Assembly: GCA_963677415.2 (NCBI GenBank)
Contig: CAXXFJ010000014.1
Span: forward strand, 1-64,000
Origin: JAQUTK01 sp963677415
GTDB taxonomy: Bacteria > Bacteroidota > Bacteroidia > Bacteroidales > JAQUTK01
Direction of reading: 5' to 3'
DNA: 64,000 nt
Shown here piece after piece: positions 9,212-18,318 of the stretch (positions are counted from its first letter, which is position 1; every line of letters begins with the position of its first letter). The notes beneath the pieces are model-generated. The model was not told the origin of the DNA. It made no database searches and saw only the letters and a program-made list of their open reading frames with translations. The position numbers were made by a program, and so were the translations under genes.

Positions 9212-9366
9212 ATGAAAAGATCATAAGAAATGACTCTGTAAGCATTCCTTTCCGATAGAAGATGAAAAAAACATGTGGATATAAGGAGTCAAACAGAATA
9301 TTTCCGTAATTTTACTTCCTGTGAACTCTTTGATAGTAGATTTACCTGTTTCTAATTATTCAATAC

Positions 9367-10630
9367 ATGGAAAGACGAAATTTCATAAAAGCAGCCTCAT
9401 TGGCAGCAGTCGCATCCTCTCTCCCGATGATGCAATCATTGGCAGGGACGGCACCCGGCCAAAAAGCAAAAAAGGAACCAGAACTCTCTGATCGGGAGTA
9501 TATGGCCAATCTGGCGTACAGGATCGCTGCTCCGGTACTCTCCAACATGGCAAAAGGTGAACTCGCGCTGAAGATGGAAGTAGAGCTAAGCCCGATATGG
9601 GATGGCCGCGACAAACGTGTGACTTATATGGAGTGTTTCGGGAGACTGATGTCCGGCATCGCTCCCTGGCTTGCATTGCCCGATGATAATACCAAAGAAG
9701 GTGCGATGCGTAAGGAGCTGCGTCAGTGGGCACTTGAGAGTTTCAAGCATTCTGTAAATCCGGACAGTCCGGATTATCTCTTGTGGCGCAAAGAGGGACA
9801 GCCCCTGGTGGACTCCGCCTTCTTTTCCAATGCGCTCATCCGTGCTCCGAAGCAACTCTGGGAGCCTCTTGATGACACCACCAAGCAGCGTATCATTGAG
9901 GAGTTGAAGCTGCTGCGCCGTGTGCAGCCTCCTTATTCCAACTGGCTTCTCTTCGCAACGATGAATGAGGCTTTCCTGATGATGGTAGGCGAAAAATATG
10001 ACCCGATGCGCATGGATCTTACTCTCAAGAAAATGAAAGAATGGTACGTGGGTGATGGCTGGTATGGCGATGGGAGAGTCTTTTCACTTCGATTATTACA
10101 ATAGTTTCGTGATGCATCCGATGATGGTGGAGATCTGTGAAGTGATGCTTGCCCATAAACGCCTCTCCCAAGAGACCTACGAACAGGCTGCAAAGCGTAT
10201 GATCCGCTTTGCGGAACACCTCGAACGGTTGGTATCTCCTGAAGGTACTTTTCCTCCGTTTGGCCGCTCGCTGACATATCGCACCGGAGCTTTTCAGCCG
10301 TTGGCGTTAGCTGCTCTGCGCGACACCCTGCCGGCAAAACTCACTCGCGGACAAGTACGCGCCGCCTTGATAGCTGTTCACAAGACGATATTCAGCAACC
10401 CGACGAACTTCAACGACTCCGGCTTCCTGACCCTCGGCTTTTGCGGACACCAGCCTAAGTTAGCCGATGTCTATAGTAACAATGGTAGTATGTATCTCAC
10501 TTCAGAGGGTTTATTGCCGCTTGGGTTGCCTGCTGATCATCCTTTCTGGACCGATCCGGCAGAAGAATGGACCTCCAAAAAAGCCTTCAAGAATGAACCC
10601 TTCAACAAAGACTATGCGGTAGATTATTGA
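9367..10630 (+). pseudogene. DUF2264 family secreted protein, single frameshift
   Basis: The product starts MERRNFIKAASLAAVASSLP, a signal peptide with a twin-arginine-like RR. Residues ~35-410 match the DUF2264 family, whose members are mostly alpha-helical, often secreted, and frequently found in plant- or host-glycan degradation loci. Frame 1 runs 9367-10104 and frame 2 continues to 10630. Removing one G from GGG at 10072-10074 rejoins them as GDGESFHFDYYNSF, giving about 420 residues, a normal family length. Both halves are well conserved, so a sequencing error or a very recent mutation is likely. A hairpin terminator follows. Catalytic activity of the family is not assigned here. Confidence 0.75.
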
Positions 10631-10662
10631 TGATGTAATTGTTAAACAATACAATAAGGTAG

Positions 10663-10690
10663 AAAGGGGCACTCAATAAGGTGTCCCTTT
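10663..10690 (+). terminator. Stem-loop terminator after the DUF2264 gene
   Basis: AAAGGGGCAC (10663-10672) pairs with GTGTCCCTTT (10681-10690), with one G-T pair and an 8-base loop. It lies 33 bases after the stop. Confidence 0.6.
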
Positions 10691-11183
10691 CTATGTGTCC
10701 GGGAGTAAAAAACGGGATTTCTATACGCTTGAATAACAGCGACTTGAAGATTTGAAAAATGCATAGGCATGCGTGATAAATTTCGACCTGAAGAAATGTT
10801 TGTCGGATGCCTATGCAATGGAAAAAACAACCTGATGAAATTGTTGTCGGAACCGTATGTTTTCCGGACGTTTTCCGTATGTTTTTTGGGGGGTATAGTC
10901 ACCAGTAAAATATACAATAAGTAAGTGCTGTGAATAGAGCAAGGATTCTAAAGCTGTAGCACTGGAGAAGCAGCAGCATCAGCAGTCGAAGAAGAACTAT
11001 TTCTGGCTTATTGGGAGTATGATGCTCTGAGAAATAGACAGTTCAGTATCAGATAATACTTTGAGACTCTCTTTGTGTAAATTGATTCGTTTCATTACTA
11101 GCATCTTAGAGGAAAGAGGTCTTGATTAAGTTTCTGAGACTTCTTTTGACAGACAGAGGAGGTGACTTTCTGTTTATTCTTCT
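10691..11183. other. Gene-free stretch with an 11-bp inverted repeat
   Basis: No convincing gene is seen on either strand. TGCATAGGCAT at 10760-10770 and ATGCCTATGCA at 10807-10817 form a perfect inverted repeat with a 36-base gap. Two copies of TTTTCCG with nearby GTATGTTTT occur at about 10858-10883. These could be operator-like sites or relics. No function is assigned. Confidence 0.35.
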
Positions 11184-11191
11184 TATTTTTG
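11184..11191 (+). promoter_or_regulatory. Bacteroidetes -7 box (TATTTTTG)
   Basis: TATTTTTG fits TAnnTTTG and lies 40 bases upstream of the ATG at 11232. Confidence 0.4.
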
Positions 11192-11231
11192 TGCTGTTCT
11201 TCTTTTCTCCCCAAAGTAATATATCATACAC

Positions 11232-12830
11232 ATGAAACTGAAGTTTGTTTTTCTTGCAACTCTCTTTGCTGCTCTTGCCTCTACGGTAACTGCACAGGTC
11301 TGGCAATGGTCTGTACCTGTCAAGAACTATAGTGCAAAACCCAAATCCACGAATTGTACTGCTTTCTTATGGATCCCTGCAGAATGTAAGCAGGTGAAGG
11401 CAGTCATTGTCGCGCAGAGCAATATGGAGGAGATCTCTATCCTGGAAGATGCGGGTTTTCGTAAGGAGATGTCGCGACTGGGTGTTGCTCAGGTATGGGT
11501 AACTCCGATGTTTGACAATCTGTTTAATTTCACTGATGGTGCCTGGGAAACGTTGCAAGGTATTCTGACAGCTTTGGCAGATGAGTCCGGCTACAAAGAG
11601 ATAGCAACTGCTCCACTGATAGGGTTGGGGCATTCGGCAGCTGCCAGTTTTCCGTATTATCTGGGTGCTTATCAGCCACAACGAACCATTGCTTGCATCT
11701 CCACCAGCGGACAGTGGCCTTATTTCCGTCATCCCTCGTATGCTCCTGATATTTGGGGGGAGCGTACCATTGATTACATCCCGAGTCTTGAGACAATGGG
11801 TGAATACGAGAGTGCAAACACATGGAGTAGTGAAGGGCTGAAGCAGCGTAACGACCATCCACTGATGCCATTGAGTATGTTGGCCTGTCCGGCAGAAGGT
11901 CATTTTGCTTATTCGCCGGAGAAAGCACAGTACATGGCTCTCTACATTCAGAAAGCCATGCACTATGGGCATGTGGATCCTACCAAGACAGGATGGCTGA
12001 TGGAACGGTGGAAAAAGGATCAGTTGCCCGGCTGTGAACCGGCTCCGATAGGGGAGTACAAAGGTGATCCAAAGGAAGCATTCTGGTTTTTTGATGAGGA
12101 GATGGTGAAAGCGACTGTTGCCTACGAGTCCCGTTTCAGAAATAGGAGACCTCAGCTTCTGGGAATACTTCAGCAAGGAAAGATGGTGGAGCAGAGGAAT
12201 GACCATTTGCAGCTCCATCCCCGTTTCGTCACAGAGGAAGATGGGCGCTCTATCGTATTATCTCCGGTCTTTCTGGACACCGTTCCTGCGGTGAGTTCGC
12301 GTCTCACTGATTGGACAGGGCTGCCGGTGGGCACTGCCATCGGGCATGCGCAAGGGAGTATTGTATTGGAAAAGATCTGCGGTTCCTTTGAAATAGTCGA
12401 TGATACGGTACTGGTAGAAACCTGGAACCGTGCGACTCCGACGTATGCGGACAAAGATGCCATGTCCTTTGCGATGAAGAACCCCGGTGATGAGACATAC
12501 AAACCGGCAGTGCAGCAAGCTGAGATCGCGTTCTCACTCTATCGGAAAGAGGGTAAAGCCCAACAAATCGACTTCCTGCCCATTGCAGATTGTAACGTGT
12601 CGCGATTGCCAAAAGCCATCGATCTGCAAGCTACTTCTGACGCCGGACTGTCCGTCTCATTTTATGTTGTAGCAGGGCCTTGTGAAATACAAGGATCCAA
12701 ACTTCTCTTTCAGAAGATCCCACCGCGAACAAAGTTCCCGATGAAAGTCACGGTCACGGCATGGCAATCCGGAAATAACTCTACTCAGACGGCACAGCCT
12801 GTCACCAAAACCTTTTATATTCAAAAGTAA
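11232..12830 (+). CDS. Secreted alpha/beta-hydrolase-like protein, 532 residues
   Basis: A signal peptide (MKLKFVFLATLFAALASTVTA) precedes a domain with the sequence GLGHSAAA, in which S135 sits in a GxSxA nucleophile-elbow context as in alpha/beta-hydrolase esterases. The surrounding order (an early VIVAQSNM strand, GHSAA, then ACPAEGHFAYSPEK) fits that fold. The C-terminal ~200 residues look like beta-rich accessory domains. No close named family is recognised. It stands between DUF2264 and GH27 genes, which suggests a role in glycan or ester removal in the periplasm or at the cell surface. That role is inference from context. Confidence 0.7.
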   Translation: MKLKFVFLATLFAALASTVTAQVWQWSVPVKNYSAKPKSTNCTAFLWIPAECKQVKAVIVAQSNMEEISILEDAGFRKEMSRLGVAQVWVTPMFDNLFNFTDGAWETLQGILTALADESGYKEIATAPLIGLGHSAAASFPYYLGAYQPQRTIACISTSGQWPYFRHPSYAPDIWGERTIDYIPSLETMGEYESANTWSSEGLKQRNDHPLMPLSMLACPAEGHFAYSPEKAQYMALYIQKAMHYGHVDPTKTGWLMERWKKDQLPGCEPAPIGEYKGDPKEAFWFFDEEMVKATVAYESRFRNRRPQLLGILQQGKMVEQRNDHLQLHPRFVTEEDGRSIVLSPVFLDTVPAVSSRLTDWTGLPVGTAIGHAQGSIVLEKICGSFEIVDDTVLVETWNRATPTYADKDAMSFAMKNPGDETYKPAVQQAEIAFSLYRKEGKAQQIDFLPIADCNVSRLPKAIDLQATSDAGLSVSFYVVAGPCEIQGSKLLFQKIPPRTKFPMKVTVTAWQSGNNSTQTAQPVTKTFYIQK

Positions 12831-12960
12831 ATACATGAGTATATTTCAAAAGAAGACGCACACTCTTCTCATAGAATAATGCTTAGCTTTGAAAACGTTT
12901 ACTTTACGAGGAATAGCTGTGTCAACGAGGGTGGGAATTTGGTAAAGCGAGAAATGCAGT

Positions 12961-13812
12961 TTACTGTTTTATTCTTGCTTCTGCTGATTCTACTGTTTGT
13001 TTTAATAGCATTGCGATAGTCATAGGACCGACTCCTCCAGGAACAGGCGTGAAGGCATATACTCTTTCTTTAACTTTATTAATCTCTATATCACCTAATC
13101 CTCCTTTATGATATCCGGCATCTATTACTATAGAATTGTCTTTGATCCACTCTGCTTTTATAAATTCAGGTTTTCCAACAGCACCAACAACAATATCTGC
13201 CTGTCTGATCAAATTTGGCAGATCTTTTGTTCTTGAATGACAAATAGTGACTGTGGCATTTTTATTTAAAAGCATCATGGCTATTGGTTTACCTAAAATA
13301 GGGCTACGTCCGACAACAACAGCATGTTTTCCCTCAATCTGTAGTTTATAGTGCTTTATTAATTCCATAATTCCTTCTGGGGTAGCACTTCCGTATGCAG
13401 TTTCATTCATAGAAATTCTTCCAAATCCAAGGCAAGTAACTCCGTCAACATCTTTATCTATTCGAATCTTATCAAAGCAGGCCCGTTCATCAATCTGTTG
13501 GGGAACAGGATGTTGCAGTAATATACCGCAAATGTTATCATCATAATTCAATTTTTCAATTTCTGTTAATAATTCAATTGTCGTAGTATTTTCTGGAAGG
13601 TGAACTTTTAATGAAGTCATGCCAACTCGTTCGCAGGCATTTCCTTTCATTTTTACATATATCTCAGAGGATGGATCATTTCCAACTAATATTGTTGCTA
13701 ATACTGGCACTTTTCCAGTACTTTTAATGATCCTTTCAACTCTTAGTCTCAAGCTGCTTTCTATTTCTTTCGATAAGTTCTTTCCATCTAGGATAATCGG
13801 TGCCATATCCAT
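12961..13812 (-). CDS. folD: Bifunctional methylenetetrahydrofolate dehydrogenase/methenyltetrahydrofolate cyclohydrolase
   Basis: The 283-residue protein carries the FolD signatures: Y52-V-K-M-K56 with the catalytic lysine, GILLQHPVPQQI, DVDGVT, the ATPEGIMELI motif, VVVGRSPILGKP in the NAD(P)-binding domain and PVPGGVGPMTIAMLL near the end. It interconverts 5,10-methylene-, 5,10-methenyl- and 10-formyl-tetrahydrofolate in the cytoplasm. The start at 13812 gives MDMAPII; an internal ATG two codons on is equally possible. The sequence differs from the FolD type I remember as typical of Bacteroides (GRSNIVGKP, long DVKF insert), and the coding DNA looks more AT-rich than its neighbours. It may be a second, acquired copy. 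It is monocistronic, with its own -7 box. Confidence 0.9.
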   Translation of the reverse strand: MDMAPIILDGKNLSKEIESSLRLRVERIIKSTGKVPVLATILVGNDPSSEIYVKMKGNACERVGMTSLKVHLPENTTTIELLTEIEKLNYDDNICGILLQHPVPQQIDERACFDKIRIDKDVDGVTCLGFGRISMNETAYGSATPEGIMELIKHYKLQIEGKHAVVVGRSPILGKPIAMMLLNKNATVTICHSRTKDLPNLIRQADIVVGAVGKPEFIKAEWIKDNSIVIDAGYHKGGLGDIEINKVKERVYAFTPVPGGVGPMTIAMLLKQTVESAEARIKQ

Positions 13813-13846
13813 ACTTATTAGTTATATTTAGTCATTGAATTTTCGA

Positions 13847-13854
13847 CAAAGATA
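13847..13854 (-). promoter_or_regulatory. Bacteroidetes -7 box (TATCTTTG) for folD
   Basis: The minus strand reads TATCTTTG, a perfect TAnnTTTG, 35 bases before the ATG at 13810-13812. Confidence 0.5.
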
Positions 13855-13880
13855 AATCATTTTCGTTTGCAGAATTCTGT

Positions 13881-15515
13881 TTAATTCATTTTTGTGCCTT
13901 CTTCAAAAAAGATACGCGTGCGGGTGTTGCCGGGGTATATCTTAACGAGAAGCACGCCATGAGGAGCTACTGTTGATTTGAAAGTCTCCGATGGATCTAT
14001 TTCGCAGAGATCCTTTTGTCGCCAGATATCGCGTATCATCTGTTTGCCCCGAAAATCCATTGCTTGTGGCGCAAAACCGATCTCCCGGGCAGTGTTGCTT
14101 TTGTTGAATAAGCCAACAGCCATTGAACCATCTTTGAGATGTTTGGCATAAATAACCTCGTTTTCATCCGAATAATAAGAATATGCCTGATAACCCAGAG
14201 CATCCTGATTGACATCAATCACTTCGTTGTTGCACAGCAAATTAAGAGTGAAATCGTCCAGTTGCTCCATATCGCAGCCAATGAGTAGGGGAGCAGCCAG
14301 GAGCGACCATAAACTGATATGCGTATATTGCTCATCAGGTGTCAATCCGGTGCGATGAAGCTGAGAAGAACCCCAGCCCAGCATACCTACCACAAGCATA
14401 TCCGGATCGGCCCAATGTCCGGGCCTATTGATAGCCAACCATTTGTCCTGACTGAATCCCGAGGCGCTCATGCTCTCCCAACTATCATGCAGATCGTCTG
14501 TCGTACGCCAACAATTGGCAAACTCTCCATATACAGCCCCGTCGGCAATGGGAGCATTGTTAGAAAGACTGTACACCACATCCCTGTCCAGTTCGCGTAA
14601 TGCATCGTGCATCTCCTTTGTGTAGTAATAATCGTTGGGTGCCCAGTCATACTTCAGGTAGTCAATATCCCAATCGCCAAACTGTTTGACATCGTTTTTC
14701 ACAAACGAGTATTTACCATGATAGAGGAAAGCATACCCGCTTTTTATCTTCCCTTCAGGATCGGCAATTTCATAGGTTTTGTTGTGTTTTCCTGTTTTTA
14801 TCCATTCATACGAGCCATCCTCATTGTCGGAAGTGCTGCCCATCTGTCCGCCATACGTGCCTACAAACGGAGCTGAATAGATACCGATCTTAAGTCCCAT
14901 CGCATGAATCTGATCTGCGAGCAGCTTCATATCCTGAAATTGTGAATTGGGCTGTATCGCGTTATATTTGCCTCCGCGTACTCCTTGCCAGTTATCGTCA
15001 ATATTGATATAGCTCCAGCCGTAGTTAATCAACCCTTTCTCCACCATCGCCTTTGCCGAACGCAGTACTATCTCCTGACTTACACGACGCGCCCAACAGT
15101 TAAAACTATTCCAACCCATGGGTGGTGTCAGCGCAATTTCTTCTCCAACGACAATGCGGAACTCCCGCTGGTAGCTGCCAAGATCATTCTTTGCGGTGAG
15201 CGTAACAGTATATTTGCCCGGCTTTTTCAACTTCCCGGTGATACGTCCGGTTGAAGCATCCAGTTTTAAACCTTTCGGAAGTCCGGTAGCAGAGAAAGTC
15301 ATCGGACGTTTCCCTGTTGCCGGAATGGTGAACAGGAACGTGGATCCCGGTCGTACCCCAAACACTTTAGCTCCGTTGATGCGCGGCGTTTCCGGCGCGG
15401 GAGGTGTCAAGATATACTGTGACAGATCTTGTGTTTGCGCCATGGATTGCTTTATTGCGAAACTGCATGTCAGGAAAGTAACAGCAGCCATCCATAGTAA
15501 TGTCTGTTTTTTCAT
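13881..15515 (-). CDS. GH27 alpha-galactosidase with N-terminal Ig-like domain
   Basis: The protein has a signal peptide (MKKQTLLWMAAVTFLTCSFA), a putative Ig-like domain at residues ~45-125 (GLPKGLKLDASTGRITG) and a GH27 (beta/alpha)8 barrel starting LTPPMGWNSFNCW. The expected nucleophile is D290 in YLKYDW and the acid/base is D341 in RTTDDLHDSW, aligned to the family. A C-terminal beta-sandwich ends at 544 residues. It should release terminal alpha-linked galactose from oligosaccharides in the periplasm or on the surface. It has its own promoter upstream and lies downstream of, but separate from, the propeller array. No SusC/SusD pair is present in the window. Confidence 0.9.
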   Translation of the reverse strand: MKKQTLLWMAAVTFLTCSFAIKQSMAQTQDLSQYILTPPAPETPRINGAKVFGVRPGSTFLFTIPATGKRPMTFSATGLPKGLKLDASTGRITGKLKKPGKYTVTLTAKNDLGSYQREFRIVVGEEIALTPPMGWNSFNCWARRVSQEIVLRSAKAMVEKGLINYGWSYINIDDNWQGVRGGKYNAIQPNSQFQDMKLLADQIHAMGLKIGIYSAPFVGTYGGQMGSTSDNEDGSYEWIKTGKHNKTYEIADPEGKIKSGYAFLYHGKYSFVKNDVKQFGDWDIDYLKYDWAPNDYYYTKEMHDALRELDRDVVYSLSNNAPIADGAVYGEFANCWRTTDDLHDSWESMSASGFSQDKWLAINRPGHWADPDMLVVGMLGWGSSQLHRTGLTPDEQYTHISLWSLLAAPLLIGCDMEQLDDFTLNLLCNNEVIDVNQDALGYQAYSYYSDENEVIYAKHLKDGSMAVGLFNKSNTAREIGFAPQAMDFRGKQMIRDIWRQKDLCEIDPSETFKSTVAPHGVLLVKIYPGNTRTRIFFEEGTKMN

Positions 15516-15546
15516 TGCACTTTAAATATGAAGGAATATAGAGATG

Positions 15547-15554
15547 CAAAAGTA
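15547..15554 (-). promoter_or_regulatory. Bacteroidetes -7 box (TACTTTTG) for the GH27 gene
   Basis: The minus strand reads TACTTTTG, a perfect TAnnTTTG, 32 bases before the start at 15515. Confidence 0.5.
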
Positions 15555-15635
15555 TTCCAATACTCATTGTAGCAACTTACAAAAGTGATAGAAAAACTTC
15601 TAAAACTGACATTCAAACGATATGTGATGAGGCTG

Positions 15636-16979
15636 TTACTCCTTCAGCTTTGATATCATGATAAAGAGATTGTGCTTATTCTCATCAATCGTATCGACTA
15701 ATGCTTTCAGCTTTGCCTGTTTTTCCGGATACTTTGGATTTGCTCTATATCCGTCTTCGTCAAATAAATCTTTTATATCGGAGGCATAGTAATAACTGAT
15801 AATGTACTTACTGTCATTGGAGATTGCATCCACTGCTTGAGCTATTCCACCGTCCATATCATTGAAGAATCCTTTTTCGATCGAACCTAAGATCTTAAAA
15901 AATGATTTGAAATTTGATGGCTTATTTGAAAACGCGATTCGTATCTGATCCTTCTTTTTGTCATATACAACTGTAAAGTCAAACCCTATTGATGAAGGAA
16001 TAATTAAATAACGATCAGACTCATAGAAGGAATAGTGGATTTTCCCCATCTTTTTATTCTTGTCATTCTTATAGTGGTACTCTGGCTTCATGGTATACTT
16101 TCCCCAATCCAGATAATAGCGCATCTGTAATTCATCGTTTTTCAACTCAAAAATCGTATCATTAAAAACTTCACTGAAACATATTATATCCTGAAATTTC
16201 GTGAGGCGAGGAGTGTAAGCTGAACCAGTTTTGGCATAATCTGTGTGTTCAAAAAGTTGGTAACGGGGAAAGCTCTTTTCCACTTCCCCTTTTTTATTCA
16301 GGATAACAAGACGTTCCTTTACATCATGCCATATATTTCTCACCTCTACGGCAATCCGGTTACTATCTATTGGCATTAGTTGATCAGCATACGTGTTCTT
16401 TTGCGATCGAATAAACTTCCCATCGAAGTCGTATTCATTGATCTTACCACTTGTGTCAGAAATAAATATTCTTTTCGCCTGATCATCCACAGTCATGTTA
16501 TAGACAAAGTTATATTCCCCCGGACCTGCACCCATTCGTCCAATGGTACGGATAAGATTACCTTGTCGGTCATATTGAATAATGTTTCTGGTCATCTGAA
16601 CAAAGATGAAGTCTTTGCATAGGAAGACATTCCCTAGTCCTTGCCCTATAAAGACTTCCTGCTTTTCATTACTTGTTTTTAGCAGCACATATTCCACATC
16701 ATCGGCGACATCAGAAAGTGAAAGAAAGCCTGTCGTATCAACAATATCCATAGGAATAATAGTCCCAATCTCTCTTTCATGTGGTGTCCCAAACTTAAAA
16801 TGCTTATCAATCAGAGCTCCTATGTTCAGCACTTTTGGAGTGGAAAACACAAATGCCGAGTCCTTAGACTGTTCCGAAGCGGCATTCTTCTCTTGCTTGG
16901 ATTGGCAGGAGACTGTTGTCATTGTTACGGCAAATGCAATACAAGCAAATGCCAGAGTGGATATTCTTTTTGTTTTCAT
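15636..16979 (-). CDS. 6-bladed beta-propeller lipoprotein, array member 8 (subtype A)
   Basis: This is the last gene of the operon, 447 residues. The signal peptide ends in the lipobox T-V-S-C25, so the protein should be lipid-anchored. The blade motif IIQYDRQGNLIRTIGRMGAG-PGEY and SGKINEYDFDGKFIR are typical of PF17170-like propellers. Subtype A marks are the N-terminal insert HFKFGTPHEREIGTIIPMD, SAYTPRLTKFQDIICFSEV and ESDRYLIIPSSIG. The closest relative is member 1 at the other end of the array, except at the C-terminus, where it has DLFDEDGYRANPKYPEK. Ligand and partner are unknown. Confidence 0.85.
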   Translation of the reverse strand: MKTKRISTLAFACIAFAVTMTTVSCQSKQEKNAASEQSKDSAFVFSTPKVLNIGALIDKHFKFGTPHEREIGTIIPMDIVDTTGFLSLSDVADDVEYVLLKTSNEKQEVFIGQGLGNVFLCKDFIFVQMTRNIIQYDRQGNLIRTIGRMGAGPGEYNFVYNMTVDDQAKRIFISDTSGKINEYDFDGKFIRSQKNTYADQLMPIDSNRIAVEVRNIWHDVKERLVILNKKGEVEKSFPRYQLFEHTDYAKTGSAYTPRLTKFQDIICFSEVFNDTIFELKNDELQMRYYLDWGKYTMKPEYHYKNDKNKKMGKIHYSFYESDRYLIIPSSIGFDFTVVYDKKKDQIRIAFSNKPSNFKSFFKILGSIEKGFFNDMDGGIAQAVDAISNDSKYIISYYYASDIKDLFDEDGYRANPKYPEKQAKLKALVDTIDENKHNLFIMISKLKE

Positions 16980-16991
16980 CGTTATATAGAT

Positions 16992-18305
16992 TTACTCTTT
17001 CAGTTTTGACATCATGATGAAGAGATTGTGCTTATCTTCATCGATACTACCTACGAGTGCTTTCAGCTTTGCCAGTTTCTCGGGATCCTTAACATACTTA
17101 CTATATCCACCCTCCTCAAAGAACTGTTTCACATCGGAAGCATAGTAAGAACAGAAGATATACTTACTATCAAGAGAAATTCCATCAATGTTTTGCACTA
17201 ATCCACCATCCAAATCGTTAAAGAAGCCTCCTTCTGCTTCCTTAAATATTTCAGTGAAGAGCTTGCTATTCTTGGTAACATAAGGAGCTTTTTCTTTGAT
17301 CTTATCCTCCTTTTTATCATATACAAAGGTAGATGGGTATCTTAACCCAGGCATGATGATGTAACGATCTGTTTCGTAAAATCCTTTTATTACCATACAT
17401 TTCCATTGCATGTCTTCGTATTTCTCCGGTTCTATGAAGTACTTTGCTTTTGGTGCCCACTTGCCCCAATCAATGAAATAGCGCATGTGCAATTCTTTGT
17501 TCTTCAGCTCGAAGATGGTGTCGTTATAGGCTTCATTGAAACAGACTACATCGTGAAACTTTGTAATTCGTGGAATTTCTCCCGTTTCACTGTCAGTACG
17601 TCCATAACCCGTATGCTCAAAGAGTTCGTAGCGAGGAAAACTTTTCTCCACTTCTCCTTTTTCATTCAGGATAACGAGGCGTTCTTTCACGTCGTACCAT
17701 AGGTTTTCGACATCTAAGGCTATCCGGCCACCATCCAAAGGCATCAACTTACCATCATAGGGGCTTTTAATATCCCGAACGAAACGTCCCTCAAAATCAT
17801 ATTCATTGATCTTTCCACTTGTGTTGATAATAACTTTTTTTGTTTTATCATCCACGGTCATGTTATAAACCCATACATATTCTCCCGGACCTCCACCCTT
17901 GCGTCCAATGGTACGGATCAGATTTCCTTCCCGATCGTACTGTATGATGTTACCGCACATCTGAACAAAGATGTAATCTTTGCAAATGAACAAATCGACA
18001 AAACCTTGTCCAATGAATACTTCCTGCTTCCCGTTACTGGCTTTCAGCAATACATATTCCACATCATCGGCAATCTCGGACAGACGAAGAATCAACGTTG
18101 TGTCAAGCTTTTTCATCTGATTCTTTTTCTCCAAATAGCCTTTCATATCAATCACTTTGGGAGTGGTAAATACAAACATTGAGTCTTTGGGCTTTTCCGA
18201 AGAGGCATTCTTGTCTTGCTTGGATTGGCAGGAGACTGTCGTCATTGTTACGGCTAATGCGACAAGTGCAAAGACCGAATAGGAGATTCTTTTTGTTGTT
18301 TTCAT
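16992..18305 (-). CDS. 6-bladed beta-propeller lipoprotein, array member 7 (subtype B)
   Basis: The product has 437 residues, with lipid-anchor cysteine C26 in TTVSCQSKQDK. It carries the common core IADDVEYVLLK, GNIIQYDREGNLIRTIGRKG and YDVKERLVILNEKGEVEKSF. Subtype B is marked by KWAPKAKYFIEPEKYEDM, KGFYETDRYIIMPGLRYPS and the C-terminal DVKQFFEEGGYSKYVKDPEK. These are shared with member 3 at 22322-23638 and not with the immediate neighbours. It lies 13 bases after member 6. Confidence 0.85.
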   Translation of the reverse strand: MKTTKRISYSVFALVALAVTMTTVSCQSKQDKNASSEKPKDSMFVFTTPKVIDMKGYLEKKNQMKKLDTTLILRLSEIADDVEYVLLKASNGKQEVFIGQGFVDLFICKDYIFVQMCGNIIQYDREGNLIRTIGRKGGGPGEYVWVYNMTVDDKTKKVIINTSGKINEYDFEGRFVRDIKSPYDGKLMPLDGGRIALDVENLWYDVKERLVILNEKGEVEKSFPRYELFEHTGYGRTDSETGEIPRITKFHDVVCFNEAYNDTIFELKNKELHMRYFIDWGKWAPKAKYFIEPEKYEDMQWKCMVIKGFYETDRYIIMPGLRYPSTFVYDKKEDKIKEKAPYVTKNSKLFTEIFKEAEGGFFNDLDGGLVQNIDGISLDSKYIFCSYYASDVKQFFEEGGYSKYVKDPEKLAKLKALVGSIDEDKHNLFIMMSKLKE

Positions 18306-18318
18306 CGTTGTATAGCTT

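Noticed and set aside
10642..10917. 91-codon minus-strand frame after the DUF2264 gene
   Set aside because: It crosses the terminator hairpin and has no family resemblance or promoter.
10940..11030. Short plus-strand stretch reading EKQQHQQSKKNYFW, considered as a transposase remnant
   Set aside because: It is too short and low in complexity to assign. No terminal repeats or target duplications were seen.
11367..12218. 283-codon minus-strand frame
   Set aside because: It is fully antisense to the hydrolase-like gene, with a composition typical of a shadow frame.
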